Shown here in pieces: positions 1 to 17,428 of a DNA stretch of 64,000 nucleotides. This stretch comes from Salinisphaera sp. LB1 (GTDB lineage Bacteria > Pseudomonadota > Gammaproteobacteria > Nevskiales > Salinisphaeraceae). Within the stretch, counting starts at the first letter, position 1; each line of letters opens with the position of its first letter. Below the pieces are notes generated by a model. The model did no database searches. It was given only the letters and a program-made list of their open reading frames with translations, and was not told the origin of the DNA. The DNA lies in contig NZ_CP029488.1 of NCBI RefSeq assembly GCF_003177035.1, forward strand, positions 682,001-746,000, read 5' to 3'. The position numbers were made by a program, and so were the translations under genes.

Positions 1-219
1 ACCGGCCTTCTTGAAGTGCCCGGCGGCCGGCCTGGTCACGCGGTTTGCGCGACGCGTACCGGTCGTAACCTGCAGTGCGCGGTAGCCATCGGTTTCGACA
101 TCTTTTTTCTGGACGACGCGGTTCGGCTCGACCTCGACGACCGTGACAGGCACGGACACGCCGTTGTCGTCGAACACGCGCGTCATGCCGCGCTTGCGAC
201 CTACCAATCCAATAGCCAT
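1..219 (-). CDS. rplC: 50S ribosomal protein L3, N-terminal part (runs off window)
   Basis: The reverse strand from the ATG at 219 reads [16 protein letters not shown], the standard N-terminus of ribosomal protein L3, a 23S rRNA-binding assembly protein of the large subunit. Only the first 73 codons are inside the window; the rest lies before base 1. It follows rpsJ in the usual S10-operon order, but a 147-nt gap with its own promoter-like and hairpin signals separates the two genes. The identification rests on the N-terminal sequence alone, which is very characteristic. Confidence 0.93.
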   Translation of the reverse strand, partial: MAIGLVGRKRGMTRVFDDNGVSVPVTVVEVEPNRVVQKKDVETDGYRALQVTTGTRRANRVTRPAAGHFKKAG

Positions 220-293
220 TTATTAAGTACCTTCTCGCTTATCGCCACTCGCTAGAGGGGGCGACAGTTCAAGTATGGTTTTCCAGTGCAAAG

Positions 294-313
294 GGCCCGC
301 GTGATCGCGGGCC
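294..313 (-). promoter_or_regulatory. Hairpin in the rplC leader
   Basis: An 8-bp perfect GC stem (GGCCCGCG / CGCGGGCC) with a 4-nt loop sits between the rplC promoter and the rplC start. It is followed on the reverse strand by CTTT, so it could be a weak attenuator or a ribosomal-protein (L4-type) control structure. Function is inferred only from position. Confidence 0.45.
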
Positions 314-334
314 TCTTCCAACAAGAGGGCGAGA

Positions 335-343
335 AGTATAACA
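335..343 (-). promoter_or_regulatory. Extended -10 promoter for rplC operon
   Basis: On the reverse strand TGTTATACT matches an extended -10 element (TG-n-TATACT). No good -35 hexamer lies at the usual distance. It is 24 nt downstream of the rpsJ stop codon and about 115 nt upstream of rplC, which suggests that L3 and the genes after it can be transcribed separately from str-rpsJ. Confidence 0.5.
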
Positions 344-366
344 CGCCCCGGGGACTTGTGTCGCCC

Positions 367-681
367 TTACTGCAATTTAATTTGGACGTCGACGCCCGCA
401 GCAAGGTCGAGCTTCATCAACGCGTCGACCGTCTTCTCGGTAGGCTCGACAATATCCATCATCCGCTTGTGCGTGCGGATTTCATACTGATCCCGGGCGT
501 CCTTGTTGACGTGCGGCGAAATCAGGATGGTATAGCGCTCCTTGCGCGTCGGCAGCGGGATCGGGCCGTGGACCTGCGCACCGGTGCGCTTGGCGGTCTC
601 GACGATCTCCCGGGCCGACTTATCGATCAATCGATGGTCGAACGCCTTGAGACGAATACGAATGTTCTGACTAGCTGCCAT
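367..681 (-). CDS. rpsJ: 30S ribosomal protein S10 (NusE)
   Basis: A 104-residue protein with the conserved S10 sequence ([14 protein letters not shown] near the N-terminus, [15 protein letters not shown] in the middle, [10 protein letters not shown] near the C-terminus). S10 is part of the small-subunit head and, as NusE, pairs with NusB in antitermination complexes. The gene starts 15 nt after the tuf copy 1 stop codon, so it is probably read from the str promoter as well. Length is normal for the family (103 in E. coli). Confidence 0.98.
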   Translation of the reverse strand: MAASQNIRIRLKAFDHRLIDKSAREIVETAKRTGAQVHGPIPLPTRKERYTILISPHVNKDARDQYEIRTHKRMMDIVEPTEKTVDALMKLDLAAGVDVQIKLQ

Positions 682-696
682 GACGATTCAAATGCC

Positions 697-1887
697 TCAG
701 GCCGTAATTTTGGTCACGACGCCCGCACCCACGGTGCGACCGCCTTCACGAATGGCGAAGCGCAGGCCTTCTTCCATCGCAATCGGATGTATGAGCTCGA
801 CGTTCATCGTCACGTTGTCGCCCGGCATCACCATCTCGGTGTCCGCCGGCAGCTCGCAAGCGCCCGTCACGTCCGTCGTCCGGAAGTAGAACTGCGGACG
901 ATAGCCCTTGAAGAACGGCGTGTGGCGACCGCCCTCTTCCTTCTTCAGCACGTACACTTCGCATTCGAAGTTGGTGTGCGGCGTGATCGAGCCCGGCTTG
1001 GCCAGCACCTGGCCACGCTCGATGTCTTCGCGCTTGGTGCCGCGCAGCAGCGCGCCGATGTTGTCACCCGCCTGACCCTGGTCCAGCAGCTTGCGGAACA
1101 TCTCGACGCCGGTGACGGTGGTCTTGGTCGTGGGGTTGATACCCACGATTTCGATGTCGTCACCCACGTTGATCACGCCGCGCTCGACACGACCGGTGGC
1201 GACCGTGCCACGACCGGAGATCGAGAAGACGTCCTCGACCGGCATCAGGAAGGCGCCGTCCACGGCACGCTCGGGGTCGGGAATGAATTCGTCCATGGCC
1301 CGCACGAGCTTGGCGATCGATTCCGATCCGTGCTCGCCTTCGTCGCCTTCCAGCGCCTTGAGCGCACTGCCGACAATCACCGGGGTGTCGTCGCCCGGGA
1401 AGTCGTAGGCGTCCAGCAGTTCGCGGACTTCCATTTCCACCAGCTCGAGCAGCTCTTCGTCGTCCACCATGTCGGCCTTGTTCAGGTACACGACGATGAA
1501 CGGCACGCCCACCTGGCGCGCCAGCAGAATGTGCTCGCGCGTCTGCGGCATGGGGCCGTCGGCCGCCGACACGACCAGGATCGCGCCGTCCATCTGCGCA
1601 GCACCCGTGATCATGTTCTTGACGTAGTCCGCATGCCCCGGGCAGTCCACGTGCGCATAGTGACGCGCTTCGCTCTCGTACTCGACGTGCGAGGTGGAGA
1701 TCGTGATACCACGCGCCTTTTCTTCCGGCGCCTTGTCGATGGCATCAAACGCCGACAGCTCTGAACCGAACAACCGGTTCGACACCACCGTCAGCGCGGC
1801 CGTCAGCGTCGTCTTACCATGGTCCACGTGACCAATCGTGCCGACGTTGACGTGCGGCTTGTTACGCTCGAATTTTGATTTGGACAC
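697..1887 (-). CDS. tuf: Elongation factor Tu, copy 1 (str operon)
   Basis: A 396-residue EF-Tu, the GTPase that brings aminoacyl-tRNA to the ribosome. The P-loop GHVDHGKT is at residues 19-26, DCPGHADYV (G3) is near residue 81 and NKAD (G4) near 136. The start codon is GTG (1885-1887), 12 nt after fusA, and its ribosome-binding site GAGGAAG begins right at the fusA stop codon, which suggests translational coupling. The protein is identical to that of copy 2 at 17429-18619. In the coding DNA I see only three differences: the start codon and two silent changes (near 1345 and 1710). Confidence 0.98.
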   Translation of the reverse strand: MSKSKFERNKPHVNVGTIGHVDHGKTTLTAALTVVSNRLFGSELSAFDAIDKAPEEKARGITISTSHVEYESEARHYAHVDCPGHADYVKNMITGAAQMDGAILVVSAADGPMPQTREHILLARQVGVPFIVVYLNKADMVDDEELLELVEMEVRELLDAYDFPGDDTPVIVGSALKALEGDEGEHGSESIAKLVRAMDEFIPDPERAVDGAFLMPVEDVFSISGRGTVATGRVERGVINVGDDIEIVGINPTTKTTVTGVEMFRKLLDQGQAGDNIGALLRGTKREDIERGQVLAKPGSITPHTNFECEVYVLKKEEGGRHTPFFKGYRPQFYFRTTDVTGACELPADTEMVMPGDNVTMNVELIHPIAMEEGLRFAIREGGRTVGAGVVTKITA

Positions 1888-1899
1888 GGCGACTTCCTC

Positions 1900-4014
1900 T
1901 TATGCCTTTTCCGGTTGATTGCGAGTCAACGCCTCGACGATATTTCGGGGCGCTTCTGCATAATTGTCGAATTGCATGGTGTAGGTGGCACGACCCTGGC
2001 TCATGGAGCGCAAATCGGTCGCATAACCGAACATCTCGGACAACGGCACCGTAGCCGAAATCTGCTTGCCGGTGGGGATGTCTTCCATGCCCTTCAGATT
2101 GCCGCGACGCCGGTTAAGATCGCCCATGACGTCGCCCATGTACTCCTCGGGCGTGACGACTTCGACGTCCATCATCGGCTCGAGCAACACGGCCGAAGCC
2201 TTGCGGGCCCCATCCTTGAGCGCCATCGAGCCAGCTATTTTAAACGCCGCCTCGTTGGAGTCAACATCATGGTACGACCCGTCGTACAGGGTGACCTTGA
2301 CATCGACCATGGGGTAGCCCGCGACCACACCGTTGGTCATCGCCTCCTGCACACCCTTGTCGACCGCGCCGATGTATTCCTTGGGCACGACGCCGCCGAC
2401 GATGGCGTTGACGAACTCATAACCGGCGCCGGCTTCTTCCTGCGGCTCGATGCGCAGGTAGACGTGACCGTACTGGCCGCGACCACCCGACTGGCGCACG
2501 AACTTGCCTTCCTGCTCGACCTTCTTGCGAATGGTTTCGCGATAGGCCACCTGTGGCGCACCGACGTTCGCCTCGACACCGAACTCGCGCTTCATGCGAT
2601 CGACGATGATCTCGAGATGCAACTCGCCCATGCCGGAGATGATGGTCTGCGCGGTTTCCTCGTCGGTGCGCACACGGAAGGACGGATCCTCCTGTGCCAG
2701 CTTCGACAGGGCCACGCCCATCTTCTCCTGGTCGGACTTCGACTTGGGCTCGACGGCGACCGCGATCACCGGCTCCGGAAACTCCATGCGCTCCAGGATG
2801 ACCTGCGAATCGGGTGCGCACAGCGTGTAACCCGTCGTCACGTTCTTGAGACCGACCACGGCGGCGATGTCGCCTGCACGCACTTCCTTGATCTCTTCAC
2901 GCGTATTGGAGTGCATCTGCAAAATACGGCCGACGCGCTCCTTCTTGTTCTCGATCGGGTTGTAGATCGAATCGCCCGACTGCAGCACACCCGAATACAC
3001 ACGAATGAACGACAGCGAACCCACGAACGGATCGGTGGCGATCTTGAACACCAGCGCGGCGAACGGCTCATCGTCGGAGGCATGACGCTCGATCGGCTTG
3101 TCCGGATCGTTGGCGTCCTGGCCCTTGATCGGCGGCACCTCAGTCGGCGACGGCAGATAATCGATCACGGCGTCCAGCATCGCCTGCACGCCCTTGTTCT
3201 TAAAGGCGGTGCCGCACAGACAGAGGGTGATCTCGTTGTTGATCACGCGCTTGCGCAGACCGGACTTGATCTGGTCGTTGGTCAGCTCGCCGTTCTCGAG
3301 ATACATCTCCATGATCTCTTCGTCGGCCTCGGCCGCCGCCTCGATCATCTCTTCGCGATACTTTTCGGCATCGGCCTGGAGATGCGCGGGGATGTCGCGC
3401 GCCTCGAAGGTGCGCCCGGCATCTTCCTGATTCCAGTAGATCGCCTGCATGCGCATGAGGTCGACAATGCCTTCGAACTGGTCTTCGGCACCGATCGGCA
3501 GCTGAATGGTCACCGGATAGGTGGCCAGACGCTTTTTCATCATGTCGATGCAGCGCCAGTAGTCCGCACCCAGCTTGTCCATCTTGTTGACGAACGTAAT
3601 GCGCGGCACGTGGTACTTGTCGGCCTGACGCCAGACCGTCTCGGTCTGCGGCTCCACACCGGCGTTGGCGTCAAGCACGCACACCGCCCCGTCGAGCACA
3701 CGCAGCGAGCGCTCGACCTCAATGGTGAAGTCGACGTGGCCCGGTGTATCGATGATGTTGACGCGATACTGCTCCGGGTACTGCTGCTCCATGCCCTGCC
3801 AGAAGCAAGTGGTGGCAGCCGAGGTGATTGTGATGCCGCGTTCCTGCTCCTGCGACATCCAGTCCATCACGGCCGCGCCGTCATGCACCTCGCCCATCTT
3901 GTGAGAGATACCGGTGTAGTACAGAACACGTTCGGTCGTCGTCGTCTTGCCGGCATCGATGTGGGCCATGATGCCGATGTTGCGATAACGCTCAAGTGGA
4001 TGCTTACGGGCCAT
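1900..4014 (-). CDS. fusA: Elongation factor G
   Basis: A 704-residue translocation GTPase that moves tRNAs and mRNA after peptide-bond formation and helps split ribosomes. The P-loop AHIDAGKT is at residues 17-24, followed by DTPGHVDF and NKMDKLGAD, then the EF-G domains II-V up to [13 protein letters not shown] near the C-terminus. The length equals that of E. coli FusA. It is the third gene of rpsL-rpsG-fusA-tuf. The ATG start has only a weak purine stretch upstream. It is the canonical essential EF-G; no second paralogue is visible here. Confidence 0.98.
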   Translation of the reverse strand: MARKHPLERYRNIGIMAHIDAGKTTTTERVLYYTGISHKMGEVHDGAAVMDWMSQEQERGITITSAATTCFWQGMEQQYPEQYRVNIIDTPGHVDFTIEVERSLRVLDGAVCVLDANAGVEPQTETVWRQADKYHVPRITFVNKMDKLGADYWRCIDMMKKRLATYPVTIQLPIGAEDQFEGIVDLMRMQAIYWNQEDAGRTFEARDIPAHLQADAEKYREEMIEAAAEADEEIMEMYLENGELTNDQIKSGLRKRVINNEITLCLCGTAFKNKGVQAMLDAVIDYLPSPTEVPPIKGQDANDPDKPIERHASDDEPFAALVFKIATDPFVGSLSFIRVYSGVLQSGDSIYNPIENKKERVGRILQMHSNTREEIKEVRAGDIAAVVGLKNVTTGYTLCAPDSQVILERMEFPEPVIAVAVEPKSKSDQEKMGVALSKLAQEDPSFRVRTDEETAQTIISGMGELHLEIIVDRMKREFGVEANVGAPQVAYRETIRKKVEQEGKFVRQSGGRGQYGHVYLRIEPQEEAGAGYEFVNAIVGGVVPKEYIGAVDKGVQEAMTNGVVAGYPMVDVKVTLYDGSYHDVDSNEAAFKIAGSMALKDGARKASAVLLEPMMDVEVVTPEEYMGDVMGDLNRRRGNLKGMEDIPTGKQISATVPLSEMFGYATDLRSMSQGRATYTMQFDNYAEAPRNIVEALTRNQPEKA

Positions 4015-4065
4015 GAGGGTCTCTTGTAGCTCTTGCGAAATGGTGCGCGCGGGGAATCGCGCGTC

Positions 4066-4539
4066 TTACCAGCGAAAGTGCGAGAACGCTTTGTTGGCGT
4101 CGGCCATGCGATGCGTGTCCTCACGCTTCTTGACCGCGGCACCGCGATGCTCGGAGGCATCGATCAGCTCGCCGGCCAACCGGCGCGCCATGGTGTTTTC
4201 GCCACGCTTACGCGCCGCATCGATAACCCAGCGCATGGCCAGCGTGGTGCGACGAATCGCACGCACCTCGACCGGCACCTGGTAGGTGGCACCACCCACG
4301 CGACGGGACTTGACCTCAACCGCCGGGCGCACGTTGTCGAGCGCTTCCTGCAGCACTTCGAGAGGCTCGTCCGTACCTTTCTTGGTAGAGATCTGGGACA
4401 GCGCGCCGTAGACGATCATTTCGGCCTTCGACTTCTTGCCATCCTCCATGATCATGTTCATGAACTTGGCGAGGAGTTCGCTGTGATACCGCGGATCCGG
4501 AAGGATTTCGCGGCGCGGGGCGGATGCACGACGGGACAT
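4066..4539 (-). CDS. rpsG: 30S ribosomal protein S7
   Basis: A 157-residue S7, the primary binder of the 3' major domain of 16S rRNA and, in E. coli, the translational repressor of the str operon. The conserved N-terminus [16 protein letters not shown] and the motif [12 protein letters not shown] are visible. It lies 39 nt after rpsL and 51 nt before fusA; in enterics the rpsL-rpsG gap carries the S7-binding site, and here that gap is short, so the site may differ. Confidence 0.98.
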   Translation of the reverse strand: MSRRASAPRREILPDPRYHSELLAKFMNMIMEDGKKSKAEMIVYGALSQISTKKGTDEPLEVLQEALDNVRPAVEVKSRRVGGATYQVPVEVRAIRRTTLAMRWVIDAARKRGENTMARRLAGELIDASEHRGAAVKKREDTHRMADANKAFSHFRW

Positions 4540-4578
4540 AGCTTTTCTAACCTATTCGTTTGAACGGATGCGGCCGGC

Positions 4579-4953
4579 CTACGACTTCGGCTTCTTGGCG
4601 CCGTACTTCGAACGACCCTGACGACGCGCTTCCACGCCCGAGGCGTCCAGCGCACCGCGCACCGTGTGGTAACGCACACCGGGCAAGTCCTTCACACGAC
4701 CGCCGCGAATCAACACGACCGAGTGCTCCTGAAGGTTGTGACCTTCACCACCGATGTAGCTGGCCACTTCATAGCCGTTGGTCAGCCGCACACGCGCAAC
4801 CTTACGCAATGCCGAGTTCGGCTTCTTCGGCGTGGTGGTATAGACGCGGGTGCAGACGCCACGCTTCTGCGGGCAGCCCTGCAACGCCGGCACGTCATTC
4901 TTCTGCCGTTTGTCCTTGCGGCCCTTACGGACCAATTGGTTGACCGTAGACAC
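4579..4953 (-). CDS. rpsL: 30S ribosomal protein S12
   Basis: A 124-residue S12, the decoding-centre protein and target of streptomycin-resistance mutations. [13 protein letters not shown] (Lys43 and Lys44) and [12 protein letters not shown] (Lys88, Pro91) carry the wild-type, streptomycin-sensitive residues. The start codon is GTG at 4951-4953 with AGGG about 8 nt upstream. It is the first gene of the str operon, behind the promoter and leader hairpin at 4989-5056. Confidence 0.98.
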   Translation of the reverse strand: MSTVNQLVRKGRKDKRQKNDVPALQGCPQKRGVCTRVYTTTPKKPNSALRKVARVRLTNGYEVASYIGGEGHNLQEHSVVLIRGGRVKDLPGVRYHTVRGALDASGVEARRQGRSKYGAKKPKS

Positions 4954-4988
4954 GTCGTCACCCTGATCTTAATCTTAAAAAATATTAA

Positions 4989-5012
4989 GGCAGCCCGGGA
5001 ATACAGGCTGCC
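4989..5012 (-). terminator. Attenuator-like hairpin in the rpsL leader
   Basis: On the reverse strand a 7-bp stem GGCAGCC / GGCTGCC with a 10-nt loop is followed by TTAATATTTTTT, a fair U-rich tract. It lies just downstream of the start expected from the TTGACA/TAGTAT promoter, so it is inside the str leader rather than simply behind rpoC. It could end residual rpoBC transcription, act as an attenuator, or both. Confidence 0.6.
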
Positions 5013-5027
5013 AGAAGAGGACGGCGG

Positions 5028-5056
5028 ATACTAAGGCAGGCGCACGCTGGTGTCAA
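5028..5056 (-). promoter_or_regulatory. str operon promoter
   Basis: Reverse strand TTGACA (5051-5056), exactly 17 nt spacer, TAGTAT (5028-5033): close to a consensus sigma-70 promoter. It sits between rpoC and rpsL and points at rpsL. Its spacer overlaps the descending arm of a 9-bp hairpin (5035-5072, GGCAGGCGC / GCGCCTGCC) that begins 11 nt after the rpoC stop codon, so the rpoC 3'-end structure and the str promoter share bases. Confidence 0.75.
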
Positions 5057-5083
5057 CCACCGCGCGCCTGCCCGGTACCGCCA

Positions 5084-9367
<4,284 letters not shown>

Positions 9368-9461
9368 GTCCTACTCCGGATCGTGAGGGGCGTGGTTGCA
9401 ACGCGCACGGTGGGTTGCACCGTGCCGGCGGCCGGTTGCCCGGCCGCCACCGCGTTCCTCA

Positions 9462-13544
<4,083 letters not shown>

Positions 13545-13571
13545 GTCACTCAACCCTCTTGGTTGGACGGA

Positions 13572-13654
13572 CCGCGAGTGGGGCACTCTCGCGGCGGGTA
13601 GCGCGAACTTGTCAAAAGCTCCAGTCTGACCCGGCCGTGGTTGCCGTCGGGTCA
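13572..13654 (-). promoter_or_regulatory. Hairpins in the rplL-rpoB intercistronic region
   Basis: Two hairpins are visible on the reverse strand: a 7-bp stem TGACCCG / CGGGTCA (13627-13654) and a GC-rich stem CCGCGAG / CTCGCGG (13572-13594) that ends about 28 nt before the rpoB start. In E. coli this gap carries an attenuator and an RNase III site that set the ratio of ribosomal protein to polymerase. A similar role here is inferred from position and structure. Confidence 0.5.
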
Positions 13655-13787
13655 CACTGCAGATTTCGAATGCAGCGGCAACGGGAAAAGGCCGGCAGCG
13701 TCATGCGCTACCAGCCATTTCACCAAACGCGTCAAGTTATCGTCGTGATCAACTCGCTATGCGTTTTCCCAGCCGCAGAAAAGCGGA

Positions 13788-14168
13788 TTACTTGAGTTCC
13801 ACCGTGGCGCCGGCGTCCTCGAGATCCTTCTTGATCTTGTCGGCCTCTTCCTTTTCCACACCTTCCTTCAGCGTGGCCGGAACACCTTCGACCATTTCCT
13901 TGGCTTCCTTCAGACCCAGGCCCGTGATGGCGCGAACGGCCTTAATGGCACCGACCTTGTTCTCGCCAAAGCTGGTCATCACGACGTCGAACTCGGTCTG
14001 CTCTTCTTCAGCAGCAGCCTCGCCACCGGCAGCGGCGCCCGCGGCCATGGCCACCGGTGCAGCGGCCGAAACGCCGAACTTCTCTTCCATCATTTCGACG
14101 AGCTCCACGACGTCCATTACGGACATCTCGGAGATCGCTTCGAGTACTTCTTCCTTCGTAGCAGCCAT
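13788..14168 (-). CDS. rplL: 50S ribosomal protein L7/L12
   Basis: A 126-residue acidic stalk protein: N-terminal dimer domain ([17 protein letters not shown]), Ala/Gly-rich hinge at about residues 34-55, and C-terminal factor-binding domain with [15 protein letters not shown]. It recruits EF-Tu and EF-G. The start is set at the ATG 14166-14168 because AGGAGC lies 7 nt upstream; a start 6 codons earlier would bury that site in the gene. Confidence 0.98.
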   Translation of the reverse strand: MAATKEEVLEAISEMSVMDVVELVEMMEEKFGVSAAAPVAMAAGAAAGGEAAAEEEQTEFDVVMTSFGENKVGAIKAVRAITGLGLKEAKEMVEGVPATLKEGVEKEEADKIKKDLEDAGATVELK

Positions 14169-14237
14169 TGTATAGCTCCTGTTCAATATGTTGGGATCAA
14201 CCGATCCGTTTCAACAACGGGTTTTCAGCTCGGATTA

Positions 14238-14765
14238 TCAAGCAGCCTGCTTTTGATCGCGGACTGCTGCCATGGCACGGGCAGCCTGGGCGACCGGCTC
14301 GCGCGTCGTGCGGGCCAGCTTGTCGATGGGCGCCTTCATGACGCGCATCAGCTGGGCCAGCGCTTCGTCGCGGGTCGGCAGCTTCGCCAGACGGTCCAGC
14401 TGGTCGCCGGGCAGCAACTGCCCGTTGAACGAGACCGCCGTGACTTTCAGGGCTTCATTGGACTTGGCGAATTCGCTCATGACGCGTGCCGCCGCACCCG
14501 GATCCTCCAGCGAAAAGCCGAGAATCACCGGGCCGACGAACGCTTCACTCATGCATTCGTAGTCCGTGCCCTTGAGCGCCAGCTTGGCCAGATTGTTCTT
14601 GACCACCTTCAGATAGGCGCCGCCGTGGCGACCCTCGATCCGAAGCCGGTCCATCTGGCCCGCGGTGAGACCGCGATATTCCGCCAGAACGGCGGAATGC
14701 GCGCGGTTCGCCACATCGCTGACTTCTGCCACCATGGCCTGCTTGGCTTGAAAACTCATGGCCAT
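14238..14765 (-). CDS. rplJ: 50S ribosomal protein L10
   Basis: About 175 residues. L10 anchors L7/L12 dimers on the ribosome and represses its own mRNA by binding the leader. The conserved AEYRGLTAGQMDRLR is near residue 30. Several ATG/GTG codons cluster at the 5' end; the ATG at 14763-14765 is chosen because AAGGAG is 8 nt upstream of it, while earlier codons overlap or crowd that site. The C-terminal helix binds L7/L12. Confidence 0.96.
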   Translation of the reverse strand: MAMSFQAKQAMVAEVSDVANRAHSAVLAEYRGLTAGQMDRLRIEGRHGGAYLKVVKNNLAKLALKGTDYECMSEAFVGPVILGFSLEDPGAAARVMSEFAKSNEALKVTAVSFNGQLLPGDQLDRLAKLPTRDEALAQLMRVMKAPIDKLARTTREPVAQAARAMAAVRDQKQAA

Positions 14766-15019
14766 AGTCATCACTCCTTACACTTGCCGACGACCATCCG
14801 CCGGCGGTGACTGAATCCGCCTAGCGACGGACCCATTCGACGACTGCGATGCCACCGGGGCGGCATCGCACACGTCATCTGCGCAGGCTGATCTATCGAT
14901 CTTTAAGAACCGGACGGCCGGTTCGCCTGGCGGTCTTTGACGACGCAGCCATCTCGGAGCGGGCTGCGCTACAAAGAACGGTTGACACCCGGGTGCACGC
15001 ACCCGGCCATCTCGATTAC
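14766..15019 (-). promoter_or_regulatory. rplJ leader with stacked hairpins (L10-leader candidate)
   Basis: The 254 nt between rplA and rplJ fold into at least three strong hairpins on the reverse strand. They are 14935-14976 (CTTTG and CGCAGCC arms separated by unpaired bases), 14907-14924 (GAACCGG / CCGGTTC, followed by TTAAAG) and 14845-14870 (9-bp TGCGATGCC / GGCATCGCA). In related bacteria the L10-L12 complex binds this leader to repress rplJL. A hairpin at the rplA end (CCGGGTG / CACCCGG, near 14990-15007) could slow or end rplKA transcripts. The folds are read by eye; binding is inferred. Confidence 0.6.
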
Positions 15020-15715
15020 TTACGCCGCGACGCTCGAATGGTCCACGGTCAGACCGGGACCCATCGTCGTCGACAGCGACACCTTCTTGAAATAGATGCC
15101 CTTGGCATTGGCCGGCTTGGCCTTCTTCAGGTCATGGATCAGGGCCGAAAGATTTTCCACCAGGGCCTGGTTGTCGAAATCGGCCTTGCCGATGGGCGCA
15201 TGAATGATACCTGCCTTGTCGGTGCGATACTGCACTTGACCGGCCTTGGCATTCTTGACCGCGGTTTCCACGTCGGCGGTGACCGTCCCCGTCTTGGGAT
15301 TCGGCATCAACCCCTTCGGACCCAGGATCTGGCCCAGGCGACCGACTACCGGCATGGCATCGGGCGTAGCCACGACCATGTCGAAGTCGATCTGACCATT
15401 TTGCACCTGCTCGGCCAGGTCGTTCAGGCCGACCACATCGGCGCCGGCCGCCTTGGCCTTCTCGACATTGTCGCCCTGCGTGAACACCGCCACGCGAACG
15501 CTCTTGCCGGTGCCGTTGGGCATGACCGTCGAGCCGCGCACATTCTGATCCGACTTGCGGGCATTAACGCCGAGATTGACCGACACTTCGACCGTCTCGT
15601 TGAACCGGGTGCTGGCCAGCTTCTTCAGCAGATTCAGGGCCTCGTCGACGGGATACACCTTGACGGGATCGATCTGGTCGCGGATTGCCGCCTTGCGCTT
15701 GGACACTTTCGCCAT
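15020..15715 (-). CDS. rplA: 50S ribosomal protein L1
   Basis: A 231-residue L1, the mobile stalk protein at the ribosomal E site and, in related bacteria, translational repressor of rplKA. The conserved signature [17 protein letters not shown] is in the second half. It starts 3 nt after the rplK stop codon, so the two are translationally coupled. Length is normal. Confidence 0.98.
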   Translation of the reverse strand: MAKVSKRKAAIRDQIDPVKVYPVDEALNLLKKLASTRFNETVEVSVNLGVNARKSDQNVRGSTVMPNGTGKSVRVAVFTQGDNVEKAKAAGADVVGLNDLAEQVQNGQIDFDMVVATPDAMPVVGRLGQILGPKGLMPNPKTGTVTADVETAVKNAKAGQVQYRTDKAGIIHAPIGKADFDNQALVENLSALIHDLKKAKPANAKGIYFKKVSLSTTMGPGLTVDHSSVAA

Positions 15716-15718
15716 GGC

Positions 15719-16147
15719 TTAGCCCTCCACCTTGATGCCCATGGAACGGGCACTGCCCGAGATGATACGGACGGCGGCCTCCATATCGGCCGCATTCAGA
15801 TCCGGCCACTTGGTTTCGGCGATCTGCTCGACCTGGGCGCGGGTGACCGTCCCCACCTTGTCGCGCAGCGGATCGGCGGCACCCGAGGAAATATTCGCAG
15901 CCTTTTTCAGCAGGATGGACGCCGGCGGCGTCTTCTTGATGAAGGAAAAGCTACGATCCGAAAACACGGTAATCACGACCGGCGTCGGCAGACCCGGCTC
16001 CATGTCCTGTGTTTCGGCGTTGAAGGCCTTGCAGAATTCCATGATGTTGACGCCGTGCTGACCCAGCGCCGGACCCACGGGCGGGCTCGGGTTCGCCTTG
16101 CCGGCCGGAATCTGCAGCTTGATATATCCGGTGACTTTCTTAGCCAT
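15719..16147 (-). CDS. rplK: 50S ribosomal protein L11
   Basis: A 142-residue L11, which forms the GTPase-associated centre with 23S rRNA and is needed for RelA activation. The N-terminus [23 protein letters not shown]-type sequence with the Pro-rich turn and [19 protein letters not shown] is intact. An AAAGGAG ribosome-binding site lies 7 nt upstream of the ATG. It follows nusG by 80 nt and I see no clear promoter in that gap, so it may be transcribed together with secE-nusG. Confidence 0.98.
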   Translation of the reverse strand: MAKKVTGYIKLQIPAGKANPSPPVGPALGQHGVNIMEFCKAFNAETQDMEPGLPTPVVITVFSDRSFSFIKKTPPASILLKKAANISSGAADPLRDKVGTVTRAQVEQIAETKWPDLNAADMEAAVRIISGSARSMGIKVEG

Positions 16148-16227
16148 TGATTTACTCCTTTCAGGTACTCACGCCGCGGGGTAGGCCCGGGCTCCCTGTC
16201 ATTGCGCCATGCGGCAGCGCGGCCGGA

Positions 16228-16761
16228 TCAGGTCTTCTCGACCTGATCAAATTCCAGATCCACCGGCGTCGAACGACCAAAAATGGTCACCGCGACGCGC
16301 AGGCGGTTCTTATCGTAGTTGACTTCCTCGACCACGCCGCTGAAGTCGGCAAACGGGCCGTCGATGACACGCACTTCCTGACCCGGCTCGAACACGGTCT
16401 TCGGGCGCGGCTTGTCGACCGACTCCTCGACCCGATTGAGAATCTGGTCGGCCTCCGAGTCCGAGATCGGCGCCGGCCGATCGGCCGTGCCGCCAATGAA
16501 ACCCAGTACGCGCGGCACGCTCTTCACCAGGTGCCAGGTGTCGTCGTTCATTTCCATGTGCACAAGCACGTAGCCCGGAAAGAACTTGCGCTCGGTCGTG
16601 CGGCGCTGACCGTCGCGCACCTCGACCACCTCTTCGGTCGGCACCAGCACCTCGCCGAAGTAGTCCTCCATTTCATGGCGCGCGATATAATCCTTGAGGG
16701 AATCGCGCACTTTTTTCTCGTACTGAGAGAAGGCTTGAACGACGTACCAGTGCTTGGCCAT
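16228..16761 (-). CDS. nusG: Transcription elongation/antitermination factor NusG
   Basis: A 177-residue NusG with the N-terminal NGN domain ([20 protein letters not shown]) and a C-terminal KOW domain ([19 protein letters not shown], residues about 123-141). It rides on RNA polymerase, suppresses pausing, and contacts Rho or S10. It starts 16 nt after secE, the usual pairing. Confidence 0.98.
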   Translation of the reverse strand: MAKHWYVVQAFSQYEKKVRDSLKDYIARHEMEDYFGEVLVPTEEVVEVRDGQRRTTERKFFPGYVLVHMEMNDDTWHLVKSVPRVLGFIGGTADRPAPISDSEADQILNRVEESVDKPRPKTVFEPGQEVRVIDGPFADFSGVVEEVNYDKNRLRVAVTIFGRSTPVDLEFDQVEKT

Positions 16762-16777
16762 ATAAACAGCTCCGCGC

Positions 16778-17152
16778 TCAGGCGCGCCCGGTCAACAGAG
16801 TGACGGCGTAACCGAGAACGATATCCAGCGCCCAGATGAACGCCGCAAGGATCAGAACGAACACCACGACGAGCAGCGTGGTCTGCATGGTTTCGCGGCG
16901 CGTCGGCCACACCATGCGCCGCAATTCGGTGCGCGACCCCTGGACATACGACCATGCCGTCCGGCCAAGCGCCGACTGGAAGGCGATCAGCGCCGCCACC
17001 ACGACACCGGCCAGCATGCCCAGCACGCGAACCACGTCGGTGTACGCCGTGAAATAGTAGTAGCCGGCGATGCTGGCGATCAGCACCACTATGGCCAGCC
17101 ATAGCAGCGCCGTGTCTAGCGCGCTTGCCGTGCGTTGTTCGGAGGTTGCCAT
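16778..17152 (-). CDS. secE: Preprotein translocase subunit SecE
   Basis: A 124-residue membrane protein with three hydrophobic segments (about residues 14-34, 40-60 and 91-117), like the long enteric SecE. The conserved amphipathic stretch [14 protein letters not shown] precedes the last segment. It clamps SecY in the SecYEG channel. It lies 40 nt after tRNA-Trp in the same transcription unit. Confidence 0.96.
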   Translation of the reverse strand: MATSEQRTASALDTALLWLAIVVLIASIAGYYYFTAYTDVVRVLGMLAGVVVAALIAFQSALGRTAWSYVQGSRTELRRMVWPTRRETMQTTLLVVVFVLILAAFIWALDIVLGYAVTLLTGRA

Positions 17153-17192
17153 CGACTACTCGACCGAAGACGAAAAACCGTGCGCCTAAAAG

Positions 17193-17268
<76 letters not shown>

Positions 17269-17307
17269 AGACGCAAACTTTCTTCTTTACCACGAAAAAG
17301 ATCGCGG

Positions 17308-17335
17308 ATGGTACCACAGATCGCGGGCTTGGCAA
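17308..17335 (-). promoter_or_regulatory. Promoter for tRNA-Trp-secE-nusG
   Basis: Reverse strand TTGCCA (17330-17335), 16 nt, TACCAT (17308-17313) preceded by TG one base before, giving an extended -10. The start would fall about 35 nt before the mature tRNA-Trp. A second TGG-TATCAT lies about 42 nt further upstream and may be an alternative -10. Confidence 0.6.
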
Positions 17336-17369
17336 CTCGCACAGCCATGATACCAGACCTTGAAGCCTA

Positions 17370-17402
17370 ATCGGCCCGCGACGCGTCACGCCGCGGGCCG
17401 AT
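17370..17402 (-). terminator. Strong hairpin after tuf copy 2
   Basis: An 11-bp perfect stem (ATCGGCCCGCG / CGCGGGCCGAT) with an 11-nt loop begins 26 nt after the tuf stop codon. There is no U-tract, so it may be a Rho-independent-like pause site or an mRNA-stabilising 3' end rather than a classical terminator. Confidence 0.55.
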
Positions 17403-17428
17403 CAGGCGACAGCCTTAGCGCTAATGCC

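Noticed and set aside
1915-4029. A 704-codon open frame antisense to fusA
   Set aside because: Exact mirror of fusA with no protein-like features.
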